64,000 bases of DNA from the NCBI GenBank assembly GCA_000750105.3, contig JPHH03000056.1:62001-126000 (forward strand). Reading direction: 5' to 3'. The position numbers and the translations under genes are program-made. Of this stretch, positions 1 through 11,300 are shown piece by piece (position 1 is the first letter of the stretch; each line of letters opens with the position of its first letter). This DNA comes from Tolypocladium sp. Sup5 PDA-1 (lineage: Eukaryota > Ascomycota > Sordariomycetes > Hypocreales > Ophiocordycipitaceae). Below the pieces are notes generated by a model. It saw only the letters and a list, made by a program, of their open reading frames with translations. It was not told the origin of the DNA and did no database searches.

Positions 1-1025
1 ATTCGAAGATGCAACGCGACCGCCTTCTACGATATCCTCGGCCTCGAGAGCGTCAAGACGGCATGCACAGAGTCGGATATTAAAAAGGCCTACCGGAAAC
101 AGTCGCTGCTGACCCACCCAGACAAGAATGGCCACGAACACGCCGACGAGGCCTTCAAGATGGTCAGCCGCGCGTTTGGCATCCTGGGCGACAAGGAGAA
201 GCGGGACAAGTTTGACCGGTTCGGCACCGACCCGGACAGCCGGTTCGCGAGCGCGCAGGCGCAGAACCCCTTCTCGGGCTTTGCCTCGCGGCAACCGTCG
301 GGCGGCATGCGCGGCGGCGGCGGCGGCATGTGGGAGGAGGAGCTGAGTCCGGAGGAGATGTTTGCGCGGTTCTTTGGCGGCGGCGGCGGCGGCGGCTTTG
401 GCGGGGGACAATTTGGAGGTGAGAGCCGATCATCTTGAGCTTCGAGCGAGGAAAAGGAGACTTTGCTGACAACCCAGCGTTCGATACAGGCCCGCAGTTC
501 GTCTTCAACTTCGGAGGCGGCCCCGGGATCCGCGTACACCAATTTGGCGGCGCCCGGCCACGGCGGCGTCCGCGCGAGGCGCAGCCCGGCCAGGAGCAAC
601 AGGGCGGCGGCCTGCAGAACCTCCTCGGCCTCCTGCCCATCCTCTTCTTCTTCATCCTGCCCCTGATCTCATCGCTCTTCTCGGGCGGCTCGTCGACGCC
701 GGCGACGCCGCGCATGGTCTACGACAACCCGCTGCACCCGTACACCGAGGGCCGCACCACGCCCAACCTCAACGTGCACTACTTTGTCGACCCGGCCGAC
801 ATCACGGCGTACACAAAATCCAAGCTGAGCCAGCTGGACCGCACGGCCGAGATCAACCTGGTGCGGCACCTCCGCAACGAGTGCGACAACGAGCTGGTGC
901 ACAAGCAGCGCCTGCGGGACGACGCCATGGGCTGGTTCTACCAGGACCCGGACAAGATGGCCAAGGCGGACGGGTTCAAGATGCCGTCGTGCGAGAGGCT
1001 GAAGACGCTGGGCATCAGCCGGTGA
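1..1025 (+). CDS. hlj1: Hlj1-like ER-membrane J-domain co-chaperone (5' partial)
   Basis: The gene enters the window already inside the J domain. The HPD motif (THPDKNG) is visible at about 115-129, followed by a Gly/Phe-rich linker. One intron fits at 419-489 (GTGAGA donor, CTGAC branch, CAG acceptor) and restores the frame into a second exon. That exon carries one hydrophobic helix (LPILFFFILPLISSLF, about 630-690) and a conserved C-terminal region of the DUF1977 type ending at 1025. J domain, single membrane anchor and DUF1977 is the order of yeast Hlj1 and animal DNAJB12/B14, which stimulate Hsp70 at the cytosolic face of the ER during ER-associated degradation. The start codon and N-terminus lie before base 1. 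Family assignment is firm; the ER role is inferred from the family. Confidence 0.9.
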
Positions 1026-1791
1026 GATGCCCGTGAAGCCGGGGGAGGATATTTCTTGTATGGGAAGGGGCCTGGAGTTGGCGTTTTCCTTTCTGCATGG
1101 CAAGTGTGCGCAAGCTGCATAGCAATGACATGGCATGGTAGCAGTTATGGGCTGTATTGAGTTGTCCGCGGCCGAGCTGACACGGCTACGAGCCACGCGG
1201 TGAACGTGTTCCAGAGGAGGTAATGAAAGCGGTCGCCGTGAGTTGGCCTTTGATCCCGTGGGCGTGTTTAGCCTTTGTGCTTGGGCCGTGCTTCGAGAAC
1301 ACTCCTCTATCTTCCGGTATGTGGAGCTGTGATTTGGCGATTGACTGCGGCATGTGTCGTTGACTGTTTCGGGTCCATGGACGAAGCTCATCAGAGCTAT
1401 TGCTGAAAAGCGAGGCGTTATACGACGGACTGGTGTGGGCTGTGGGCGAGAATACTCGAGGAGACCTATGGAGTACGTTGCTCTGTCGTTGCCGCCGTAT
1501 ATCAAAGAGGAGGGAAAGCAGGGAACTATGCTTCCTTTGTCACGTCGTCATCCTTTGCTGTGCCATTGGTTTCCGTTGTCTCGTCGGGCCCCTTTCACAT
1601 TGCTCTAAGAACTCACTCTATTTAGTACATACATACGGCGCTGGGATCTTCGCAATGTCATATATATAGCTTTCGCTTTAACTTAAAGACATCAGGTAGG
1701 TACCGAGACTCATCTCTAGCTTCGTCTCGTACATACGGCGGCAGAGCGCCAGAAAGCCCAGCACTCGCCACCAACCTCCGGCACAGCAAAC
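1026..1791. other. Intergenic, no gene seen
   Basis: This is the 3' flank of the hlj1-like gene and the promoter of the next gene. The open frames here on both strands are short, have no recognisable motif and overlap each other. I see nothing functional in it. Confidence 0.5.
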
Positions 1792-2835
1792 ATGACCGGC
1801 GAGATAAATTGGGGCGTCGTCATTGCTTGCTCGCTCACGCTTTTCCTCGGCGGGGACGAGGAACTTGCGTACCGGCAGAGCAACAGAGGCATCGTGCAAT
1901 GTCTCAGCGCCGCCCCTGTCGCGGGCCTTCCGACTTACCTACGATCCGCCGGCTCCCTCACGGACGGCTTGTTGACGTGCTTCTCGCCCTTTGAGTTCTG
2001 GGGCCGGCCCTTGGGGAACATGCAGCTCCAGAACGCCATCCGGTCGCATTCGCTGCTCGAAGACGGCAGGTATAGGATATACAGGATACCCCCTGAATCC
2101 GGGGCACAAGGGTCGCGGCGGTTGCACAGCGAGTACTCCTCCGTCATCTTGCAGTGGGAGATTATGACTTGGGTATTCTTCGCCGGCTTGATGCTACATC
2201 TTGCCGGGGATCTCGGCGGCACGTGGATAGGGCTTTGCGATTGCGCTGTGCTGTCGGGCTGGTCGATCCTCGTGCGTGTCATTGATCATCTCCTGACCAC
2301 GCCGGCCGAGTTCGACGCCGATGGCGTGACTGACCCGCTGGAGGGCGACTCTGTCTACCTCGTCGGTCCCAGAAGCGCCTTACTCGTCCTGCGAGGGAGT
2401 CGGGTCGATGTCCGGCGGTGGACGAGCCAACGGCCGGCCCACATGGACGGGTTCCCGCTCCTTCGCTCCCTTCTGCGAGCGCTGACGCGGGTCGGCAGCG
2501 CGCTGGTCCTCGTGCTCGTGCTAGTCACCGTACCATACGCATCAGAGACAGACCAGCGGTGCTTTATCCTCCTCGGCGCGCTCGGGCAGTTGCATACGCG
2601 GGTGGTGCGGCGCCTGCACGCCCACCGCTGCCTCGCCGGTCTCGATGACGTGACCGAGAAGCGTAGGCGGAGCAGAGGGCGGAAAGGCGCATTTGGACGG
2701 GTCCTGAGGAGGTTCTCGTATGGCGGGGAGTGGCCGGATGGGAGTTGTAGACGGGGTTCTGGGGACGGGTGTCTGCTGGTCGTGGGGCCGGCGGTTGGGA
2801 GAGGAGCTGGGAGTCGGCCGCGCGGTATTGTATGA
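1792..2835 (+). CDS. Conserved hypothetical fungal membrane protein
   Basis: A single open frame of 347 codons starts at ATG 1792 and needs no intron. Hydrophobic segments lie near residues 7-20 (VVIACSLTLFLGG), about 125-165 (WVFFAGLMLHLAGDLGGTW and onward) and about 235-250 (ALVLVLVLVTVPYA), so a membrane location is likely. The N-terminal pattern of E-I-N-W-G, Q-S-N-R-G, a WGRP motif and L-L-E-D-G-R-Y-R-I-Y resembles a lineage-restricted family of uncharacterised Pezizomycotina proteins that I know only as hypothetical. The last 50 residues are Arg/Gly-rich and low in complexity. No catalytic motif is visible and no function is proposed. Confidence 0.7.
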   Translation: MTGEINWGVVIACSLTLFLGGDEELAYRQSNRGIVQCLSAAPVAGLPTYLRSAGSLTDGLLTCFSPFEFWGRPLGNMQLQNAIRSHSLLEDGRYRIYRIPPESGAQGSRRLHSEYSSVILQWEIMTWVFFAGLMLHLAGDLGGTWIGLCDCAVLSGWSILVRVIDHLLTTPAEFDADGVTDPLEGDSVYLVGPRSALLVLRGSRVDVRRWTSQRPAHMDGFPLLRSLLRALTRVGSALVLVLVLVTVPYASETDQRCFILLGALGQLHTRVVRRLHAHRCLAGLDDVTEKRRRSRGRKGAFGRVLRRFSYGGEWPDGSCRRGSGDGCLLVVGPAVGRGAGSRPRGIV

Positions 2836-4946
2836 TGTGATTGCCTGCGAGATGAAGAGTTAATATTTAATGCTAACTAGACGTGTTATATAGAAGACTA
2901 AGGACGGAACGGTAAGTATTTATGGACGGAGCTGAGTCTCACGATATCAGTGTTTAGGATATAGTGTGTATCCGGGGAAGGTTGCGGTTGAAACGTCAAT
3001 CGCACTGGAGCCATCTGAGGGGAAGTCGAGGTTAAAAACGGTGATAAAGGTGAAGACGCACGTTACATAGGAAAAGGGGGGCCTCTTGCAAAGAGACCCT
3101 AGTCGCCACGTTGGTTGAGACAACGGCTGTGACAAAGGCTGTTGCAAGGGCTGTTGCACGGGCAGTCTCAGATCTCCCCGTGCTAGTCTATGACTTTGAT
3201 AGATAGTCTTCAACGTGTCGTTGTTGCTGGCTAAGTGCTCCCTGCTGCACGCCTACAGTGGCACCGAAGGGGGGTGAACCTCCCCATTAAATCGATAGAC
3301 AAGTCTAATTAAGAAGTTAATATACCTATGATTGGCCCTAGTCGACCTTGTAAGCTTAAGTTTTTGGAAGCTTCATATTGGCAAACTCCTGAGGATATCA
3401 CCAACATGTATCGGGCCTCACGGAAAGTCTCTTGTATACTACTACACGGCCTACCTCTTTCTGCGACTTTTGGTGCTTTCAATTACTAGCGAGAGGGAAT
3501 ACTATTGTAACAAATGGATGTAGGAAAGCGAGTGGCGAGCTAGCAAGACGGAGGACCAAAGGCGCCAACATGCTCCCTCCTATTGATCACACTTTAACTC
3601 ATCACGCCACTAACGGACGAAAGCTTGAAAAAGCATTACTGGGGTCATAAATGACTACCTAATCCCGAATAAGAGACACATGTTCGAGGTCCTGCTGTCC
3701 ACCATTTCGAACATGTATCCCATGCCATACATGCAGTGCAAGACTCTTGGCAGCCATGACCACGCCATATGTCGGCGAAGTGGCCACGCTATGATGGCGC
3801 CAGCAGGATGGAGTAGCCAAGACTGGGATGTTAGTACAATCCCCCCACCCGAGTTCCCATGATCCCACGATAGTTACGACATGACATGCCAACCGTCAGG
3901 ATGATAGAGTCATGAATCGAACAGAGCTTGATTTCTATCCAATTGAACAGGAAATAACAGTCAGTATATTCATAAGAAAAGAAATGTCTCCGGAAATGAG
4001 ACTTTTGGCAATGTCATAAGCTTGACACGTAAGCTTGAGGCTGTGCGAGGTCGTTTGAGCATTTTTCCTCCTTGGCGTTGACATGACGCAATCAGAAGCA
4101 CACTGCAGATATACGGGACCAGCCTATAAACTTATAACAGTAAAACAATTTGTTGTTATCCTGATTGCGGGACGTTGAAGGTGGCGATTGGCGCTCGGTG
4201 GCAATGACTTTGTGTCATCCTATCAGGGGCCGAGTTAAGCGCCATACCCTCTAGAGGATCGAGAGTCATTTGGTTGACCATCACAACAATATGACTCAAT
4301 TCCGGGCAAACCTCGACAAAAACACGGACTACAAGCGAGCTACTGTGATTCTAAAAATGTTTGCACCTCTCCACCGCCCAATGAGAGGAGTTAACGCGTA
4401 CTTACAATGCCTTGGCTTGATGCCCAATGGAACAGTTTCGGAAGGCGCCTGCCTGCATCATTCATTGGATGAGGATTGCGGTGACTCCGCTCGACTGTCA
4501 AGAGGCATGACTTCAGAGCACTGTCCAGGCCAGCGTTCCCAGCAATCATGGTTGGGAGGGCGTTCGTACTATAGTCAACGAGGACCATGCACAGCAAAAA
4601 TGAGTGTGGAGACCATTGACTTAATTGGGCTTATCCGTATTGGTCCGTAGAGCACTGTGACTCACGCGGCAAGCAGCCGCAACGGGGGGGGGGCTTAGAT
4701 CGTAAACACGCTGCATTAGGAAGCAAAGGCGCGGACGACGAATCTCATAAAATTTCCAACGAGTATTTAACCAGGCTCTCATAATCTAATAAACTTAGTA
4801 CCATTCTCGTCAAAAGTAAGACGGCCTGTGTGGCTTTGACCTTGGCTGTTGACCCTTTTTGTTTTTGTTTTTTTGTTTTATTTTATTTGTAGCTTTCGCC
4901 ATCAATTGCGTCCTGTCAACCATTACCATCCAACCTATTTTTCATC
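2836..4946. other. Gene-poor, AT-richer spacer
   Basis: Beyond the dispersed repeat at its start, this 2.1-kb stretch has a short internally repetitive patch at about 3118-3165 (GGCTGTTGCA-type units) and a run of ten G at 4684-4693. Open frames here are short, begin with non-ATG codons or overlap, and show no family motif. It is probably degraded repeat DNA. Confidence 0.4.
2858..2998 (+). repeat. Dispersed repeat, copy 1 (RIP-like)
   Basis: About 140 bp is homologous to 22750-22888 in the same orientation, with shared runs such as TAGAAGACT, ACGGTAAGTATTTA, ATCTCACGA-ATCAGTGTT and CCGGGGAAGG. Copy 1 differs from copy 2 mainly by TG to TA and CA to TA changes, the direction expected of RIP. 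It could be part of a solo LTR or of a non-autonomous element. Its boundaries are where visible similarity ends. Confidence 0.7.
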
Positions 4947-6247
4947 ATGGATAAGCCAAACTACGCCAGATATCTCGAATCCGTCTTTCAAGATACCCGC
5001 TGGGAAGCGGCACGGGTTCCGCATGGCTCTATCAACGCCACTCTGCGCGTAACCAAAACGGCTGGGCACGCCGGGCCACAATCCCTCATCTTGAAGCATG
5101 CATCGGCATTCTTCGAGGACGAGGGCCAGTTGCAGCCGTTTTCTTTAAACCGTCAAGTGAGAATGCCAGCACACGAAGACGCCACACGTTCTCCACTTTT
5201 GCTTGTGCTAATACATGCTTGCTACTCCTCCTTCAGCAAGTAGAAGTGACCATGATGAGCCTCTGGGACCAGGACGGGCCATTGGCAGAAGCTGCTGCAA
5301 GCCCAGAGTCCTGGCGCTTACCAAAGTTTATACGCCATGACGAGGGAGCGGAATCAGACTTGTTCCTCACCGATAAGAGTGACAAGGCCTCTATCCTTCT
5401 CCTGGAGGATCTGGGCGAGGTAGTCAATCTTTTCGAACGTGTCGAACTCTGGGCCCAGTCACCCGCGTCGCCAAAGGTGAACAGTTCGGTATCACGAATT
5501 GGAAACATCTTAGGGCACTCACTTGCGACGATGCACAGCCGAGAAACTGCTCGCGAGATCGAGTCCCGGGCCGAAATCGCGGGGATCCTCTCTCAGTCCT
5601 TGACAGACGACGTTGTCTGGTATCTCGCGATGGAGATTTTCCCAGAATACTTGGCAAATGTTCCCAAAGCAGAGGTATACTATCAACGACTTGTCGAGGA
5701 TATCAAGCATTCACAGTATGCGTACCCGGCCTGTCTCGTGCATGGAGACTTCAACTATGGCAATATAATGCTGCCACTGTCTTCCGATCTTGACGACGAC
5801 CTGCGTCCATTCATTATCGACTGGGAATTCGCTACGAGAAATGGCAGGGGTGTCAATGGCGACGTGTCGGAATTCCTTTCTATTTTACATTGCCGACTTA
5901 TCAGTGCCCGGCGGCAGCAACCGGCACTGGGCGACTTGCTCAGACAGCTTTGCAACAGCTTTTCCTCAGGGTATCGCCAGAAAGCGGCGCTCGAATGCAA
6001 GATGGAGCGAGGTGACTTAAACTCGCAGCTCTACCGCTCAACCTTGCTGCTGAATGGACGAGACATGATCAACTACGCAAACGACGCCTGCACTGAAGAT
6101 GAAACTTTCGATGAGATGATCAGGATTGGGCTGTGGTATCTTGAGCGGGCTTGCGATAACATGGACGATTTCTTACAGGAATTAAACCTCTCAGAGCTTA
6201 TCAGAGAAGACGAGGGACTAATTCGCTCACTCTTCATCTTCAAATAG
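4947..6247 (+). CDS. Aminoglycoside phosphotransferase/choline kinase-like protein
   Basis: Two exons, 4947-5156 and 5237-6247, are joined by an 80-nt intron (GTGAGA donor, TTCAG acceptor, phase 0) and give about 406 aa. The kinase signatures are the catalytic loop VHGDFNYGNIM (Brenner-type H-G-D-x4-N) and, some 25 residues on, IIDWEFA, which supplies the metal-binding Asp. The N-terminal lobe contains a candidate ATP-binding lysine in SLILKHA. Fungal genomes carry many such APH-fold kinases, some related to methylthioribose or choline kinases, and the substrate here is unknown. A second, broken APH-like copy lies about 1 kb downstream at 7130-7590 on the other strand. The start is the first ATG in frame, preceded by a CT-rich leader. 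Confidence 0.85.
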
Positions 6248-6299
6248 AAAATCAACGCCACAAGCAGTCTATGTATATACCAGCACACCCCTGAGTGTT

Positions 6300-6625
6300 T
6301 CAAGAGGTGCAATGTACACTGTTTGGAGAGAAGATTTATATCTGCATGTAGACAATTGAATAAGTTGTAGGCTCCTTTGAGGTCGAGGGCCGTGAATTCG
6401 GTCCCTATGTTCCGAGATCAAAGGCAATGGCGTATGGTCCTTGAGAGTGGTGTCGTTGAGTCGTCGGTAGTCGGCGACTACCCGTAACTTTCCTTTCTTC
6501 TTGGGTGCGAACATAACAGGATACCCTGCTTCAGATATGGATGTCCGAATGTAACCTTTACGAAGGTTATTGTCGAGGTAGTCTCGCAATGTTTCCAGTT
6601 GCTTTTCGTTCAGGTTGCAATCGCC
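6300..6625 (-). pseudogene. Gypsy-type reverse transcriptase fragment
   Basis: On the minus strand an open stretch encodes the N-terminal part of a Ty3/gypsy reverse transcriptase. A pattern like LNEKQLETLRDYLD is followed by KGYIRTSISEAGYPV, a PKKKGKLR motif, DYRRLND and PLPLISE. The frame then shifts: the FTALDLKGAYNL block that should follow is present about 50 codons on but in another frame. There is no catalytic YxDD, RNase H, integrase or LTR nearby. This is a short dead relic, not an active element. Confidence 0.75.
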
Positions 6626-7129
6626 TTCCGACTCACCGCACCCAGTAGCGGAAGCGCCAACGCCGCCGCTATTGCCGCAAAACGACAAAATGTATTGCAC
6701 TCCGGCGATACTACAACGACTCAAATATCTCAAACCGCAACGATGGAGGTGTGAGTATGCCCAAATTACCAGAATACAAGCGCTCCTTGAGCTGCTTGGG
6801 TCAGCCAGAGGAGAACGGAGGCTGGCGTCAGCATTGGTGAGCGTAGGCAAGCACAGAGCAATGATCGGACGAGCAGTATTCCGGGAGCAGGTCCAGTGCT
6901 GGACTCAGGTGGTGCCAGATGCACAAAAGCAATTTATGACTTCGGTGGAGCGTCTTGTCAAAGGCTGAGCTGGGTCGCTTAAGATGCTGATCCCGCTCGC
7001 CGCTGAGTTTGGAAGACAATGATTCCGACCGAACCGACCGAACCGACCGAAGACCCTATCAGATGGGAATTCAAGGCAGAACGTTAAAACCCATTCGCCA
7101 TGCTCAGTGTCAATCTCCATTCCCCCTGA

Positions 7130-7590
7130 ACGCCATAGTTCCTACTCTTAGAACAAGACACACTTTGCTTTTTGAATGCCTCTGATGTCCCATGGCTTCG
7201 GCCTGGTTCTGTCCATCCATATCTGCCACTCGTGCTCCAACGGATCGCAGAACTTCATCATATACGAAAACTCCTAGTAGTCAAGAAACAAGCCAGAAGA
7301 TTTCCAATCAAGCGGAGCGGGAATGTAGCAGTTTTCGTCTAATGTAATATTTCGAGGGTCGATATCACTATGCGTAAAGACCAATGTGTTAGAGCGCGGA
7401 AGTAACTCGGGGATATGCTTACAGTCACGAGAAGACAGCCCATTAGAGGCAATATATCGGGAGTAGACACGATTCCGTAGGATATCATCGTCCAAATCGC
7501 ACGGAGGAATATTGCTATTACTGCCGGGAGAGGGTCGCGGGAAGGAGAGCCGTCGACGGTGCGGTTAAGACTAGGACCCAAATCGTCAGG
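7130..7590 (-). pseudogene. Broken APH-like kinase fragment
   Basis: The minus strand carries the C-terminal half of an aminoglycoside-phosphotransferase-like protein. It has FTHSDIDPRNITLDEN (the HGD-x4-N loop with Gly changed to Ser) and then PAPLDWKSSGLFLDY. The next codon, at 7274-7276, is TAG where the family usually has Trp, and the frame continues beyond it with EFSYMMKF and WQIWMD. Upstream coding continues in another frame (a DGSPSRDPLP motif), so at least one frameshift is also present. A TGG to TAG change fits RIP. It is a different family member from the intact kinase at 4947-6247. Confidence 0.6.
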
Positions 7591-8345
7591 ACATGGGATG
7601 GTCCAAATTTGAGCGACGAGGTCTCGAAATGGACGGAGCTTGTAGTTGTGGTGAAGAAGGTGAAGCCCTTACAGACGCATGGAATAGGATGCCCGCATGT
7701 TATGAACTTGACAGTTGAGACCTAAGAGAACTCGACGTGACTGGCTCCACAAAGCAACATGGCCTTGCTATTTGCGGGACCTAATGGCTTCGCGGTTTTT
7801 CCACGCCATATAGAAGCCGGGATAGCGATATTAATAAAACTCTGGCGACTTCGGCCGAGTCCGATAACCCAAATTGCATTACAAAGCTTCAAAGAGTCAA
7901 TAGGCTGAATGCAATCCGCGGCCTGCGGGTCACGTATAGGAAGAAATGAAGCATCATGCGATTTATGCGCAATTTATCCCGTTTCTTAGTCGGCCGTAAT
8001 TGGAATCGTCTTGTTAAGGGACATGTATCATGAGACTCGAACTATCGCCGGAGCAGTGTCTACCTAGGTAGAAGGCGATGAAGCTTCAACCCGTTTGAGT
8101 GCAACACATCACATACTGATAGAAGGGTACGACACCGTACACAAGGTAAACAGTGGCTTGGTAAATAGTAAAAAACCGGGAGCGTGGTTGGTGTCTAAAA
8201 CAGACAGAGTTGGCGGCAGCGAACTAGGGCTCTGGAGCTGAATTGTATATTTAAGCTATCCAGTCCCAGAATCCTCTATACTATGTTAGTACAATATAGA
8301 AAGAGATATACTGCTGTCCTTGCACGTCTATATATACCCCAAATG

Positions 8346-11300
8346 TTAAATACGACATTCTCTCTTCAGAAGCCCCTGAACAATTGCATCTTTGTGCCTA
8401 AACTTCTCGGAGAACGACTTCAGGTCACCCGATTTTAGCGCTCGGCGGACATCTGCAGCGTCCTTGAACCCCTGTCGCACTCCCTTGAGCCTGATCCCCG
8501 ACGCGCCGATGAGCATGCCGAGAATGGCAAACGGGGCAGAGCTCGGATCATTGACAATGTCCACAATGCTAAGGGCGATGTTGGCGGCTTCGCCAACGAT
8601 GAGAGCAGCCCGAGCGAACGTTGCGGCACCCCCGAGAGCTGCTGCAGCCTCGCCCACGAAGGGGATGACAGAGAAGACAATGAGAAGGATGTTGAGTACC
8701 AGGTCGCGCGTCTTCTTCTCTTTCTGTTTCTCGCCAATGTCTTTGACAATTTTGATGGATGCAACCGCGTCCTGAAGCATCAAAACTGGCATACTAAATG
8801 CTGTGACGACGTCTTCATGGTCGGCGTCTAGAACCTGCCTCTTCATACCCTCGTATGTTTCCGAGAGAAGAGAAGAGAGCTCATCCGTTCTAGGGATTGC
8901 CTCGTCAATAAGCTTTTTCGGATTAGGGACGTCGATCTTGTCGGTGTCGCGGATTGGGCGGGGAAAATTTCTGAACATCGTATAGTCCAAGCTGCAGTCC
9001 ATACAAGCGGGGTTACCCCTTCTTGATAACTCGTCAGGATCCTCGCCTATCCGGAGTAGGCCCCCAGGGCAGGGAGGACAGATATCCTGTTGGCCCCATT
9101 CAGGCACCCATCTGACCCAGTCCTTGTCAATTCCGGCCTTTTCTGACAGGGCCTCGTAGAAGCCTTGTTCGTCTCGCATCGTGAAGTCAATTGTCCGCGG
9201 ACCTGGATGAGGTCCGGCGCCGACTTGGAAGTTCACCTTAGTGCAAGGACCAGATCCCTTGGTGTTTTTCGAAGTCCATTTGCAGTCCATGTATTTGTTC
9301 CCCTCACCCCTGGCGGGGGCCATGAACTGAACCAGAGCCGGGTTGATGCCGTCCTTGACCCAATCGACGTAGTACTTGAACTATACAATCCAGTCAGCTA
9401 AGTTTCATTATCGTGGAGACAATGGCCCACCGCACCACATCATCGAATCCCTTGGAGACTGTCTTATAGTTCTCTATTGCGGTTTCGAGTTCCTTGGAGA
9501 GGGCATAGAGTATGTAGAGAGGGACGCAACGCGGTGCGGTATCTGCGGGTATCTCTTCGAGCGTGGCATAAGTGCCCTTGCACTCTTCCAAAGGCTCCGG
9601 GACGGGCTCTTCTGGCCGATCATTATCGGGTCCAAAGTGGTCATCATCGCCGAAAAATTGAAGATCCACGGCCCAGTCGATAGTGCCTTGAAAACTTTTG
9701 CTTTTCCACAGGTCACGCCGGGTGGCTTTCGTGGTGCCCGACATGTAGGCGACCCATTCCGTCTCTGAATCATGAGGTCGTCAGCTGTGATCGGCAAACG
9801 TATAGAGCAGGAGGAGACATACGGTCATAGACTACCATGTCGGAGTTCGAGGCGTGGTCATGCCAGGCCCGAACATCCTCCCCAAGATCGACAATCTCCA
9901 TGATTTCGGCGTCGGAAATGTACCCTCTTGTATCCGTACACCTTCCTTTGGCAGCTTGGGAGTTGAGACGATCACCCAAGAAGGTGCAATCAGGGCCAGT
10001 GCAACCTGGCCGCGCCATCTTGAATGATCGTCCGTAGCTTGACTCTCCTACGAAGATTTTATTTGTTGGGACGCCAGCTTTGGTGACTGGCAAAGCAAGG
10101 TTAGTTTTGTGTAAGAGTAGGAGACTAATTACGCCGACTCACTCATAGAGAGAGCTGCCGTGGTCTCGGTAAGGTTCACTGTGGCTTGATTAGCTCAGTG
10201 GAGCATGCGTACGGGAGAATTGCGGAAGTGTACCGTGACTTCGGAGACAGTTGCCTGCTGGACAGCCTTCGATGCTATACCGGTTGCCTGCGTCCCATTG
10301 GCCTGCAAACAAGTTAGCAGACTTCAGTTCAGGGGAGCCAGCACCTACCGTGAAGATCATAAGTCATATAGACAATATAATCAACTGTTCTTGCCATCTG
10401 TTTTATGGGGAATGCTTTCAGATACCAATAAGACGCCGGCGCCGCTATGGAAACAGTTTGTGCCTCGAGACCTCGGGGTATGGTATTTCTCAAAACGGTG
10501 AGAAACTTCAAGTAGTTTGGCCCGTCACTTGGAGACCCTGCGGGTGTGCCATCGATATCAGTAGCCTGCCCCCTAGTTAGAAGGAAAAAGAGGTTCTTCG
10601 CCATCGGTGTCGGCGTCGGAGAAAAAGAAATTGAGAGGGCAACTTGATCTTACCCCCGGGTATTCCCAATCAAAGTCGACGCCGTCGAGGCCCTCTTTGT
10701 CCAAGAAGCTGGCAATATTGTTCGCAAAGGTTCTTCGGTTTTGCGGGCTCATAGCCTGACGAAGGATGTCGTACGTTTCGAGCTCGGTCGAGTAGCCCCA
10801 GCCGCCGAATGAGATAACTTTTTTTACATCGGGAAGTTTCTTGAAGGCCTCCCATTGATTGTAATCGTCGCGAATCTTCACGGTCCAATCTGCAGTGTTG
10901 ACCTCCGCGAAGGCCCAATGAATGATGGTGTAGGTTGAATCGGTGTTCGCGTTTGCTGCGCGAAGGTTGAGGCAAGGACGTTTGAAGTTCCACGACTCGT
11001 AGTATCCAACGCGTCCGAACCTGCGTGGTCTTTCTCCGTCGTTCACAATATCCATGCCACAACTTGACACGCATCCATTGACACCGGGCGGAGCCGTTCC
11101 TGGATTTCCCGTTGGCCCCTTCTCCTCGACGCAAAATTCACCGCTGATGCCGCATTGACCCCAGATGTTACAGCAAGCATTAAGAGGACAAGGGCTGACA
11201 TCCTCCAGCTTCGTTCCATCTGTAGGTCTCTCCGACCCAGGCTTCGTCGGTCCACAAATGGCATTTGACACCGGTGCAGGCATTGGAGGGTCGCCCTTGC

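Larger units (their letters stand above)
6248..8345. other. Spacer holding two relics
   Basis: Apart from the reverse-transcriptase relic and the broken kinase, I see no supported gene. The stretch 7600-8345 has frequent stops in all frames and no motif. It separates the kinase locus from the chitinase cluster. Confidence 0.45.

Noticed and set aside
4270..4650. 126-codon plus-strand frame
   Set aside because: It begins with a non-ATG codon and shows no motif. It lies in a repeat-rich spacer.
9394..9435. Continuation of chitinase exon 6 to the stop at 9394
   Set aside because: This would end the protein early. Splicing at 9435 to 9380 restores a motif (KYYVDWVKDGINPALVQFM) typical of the family.
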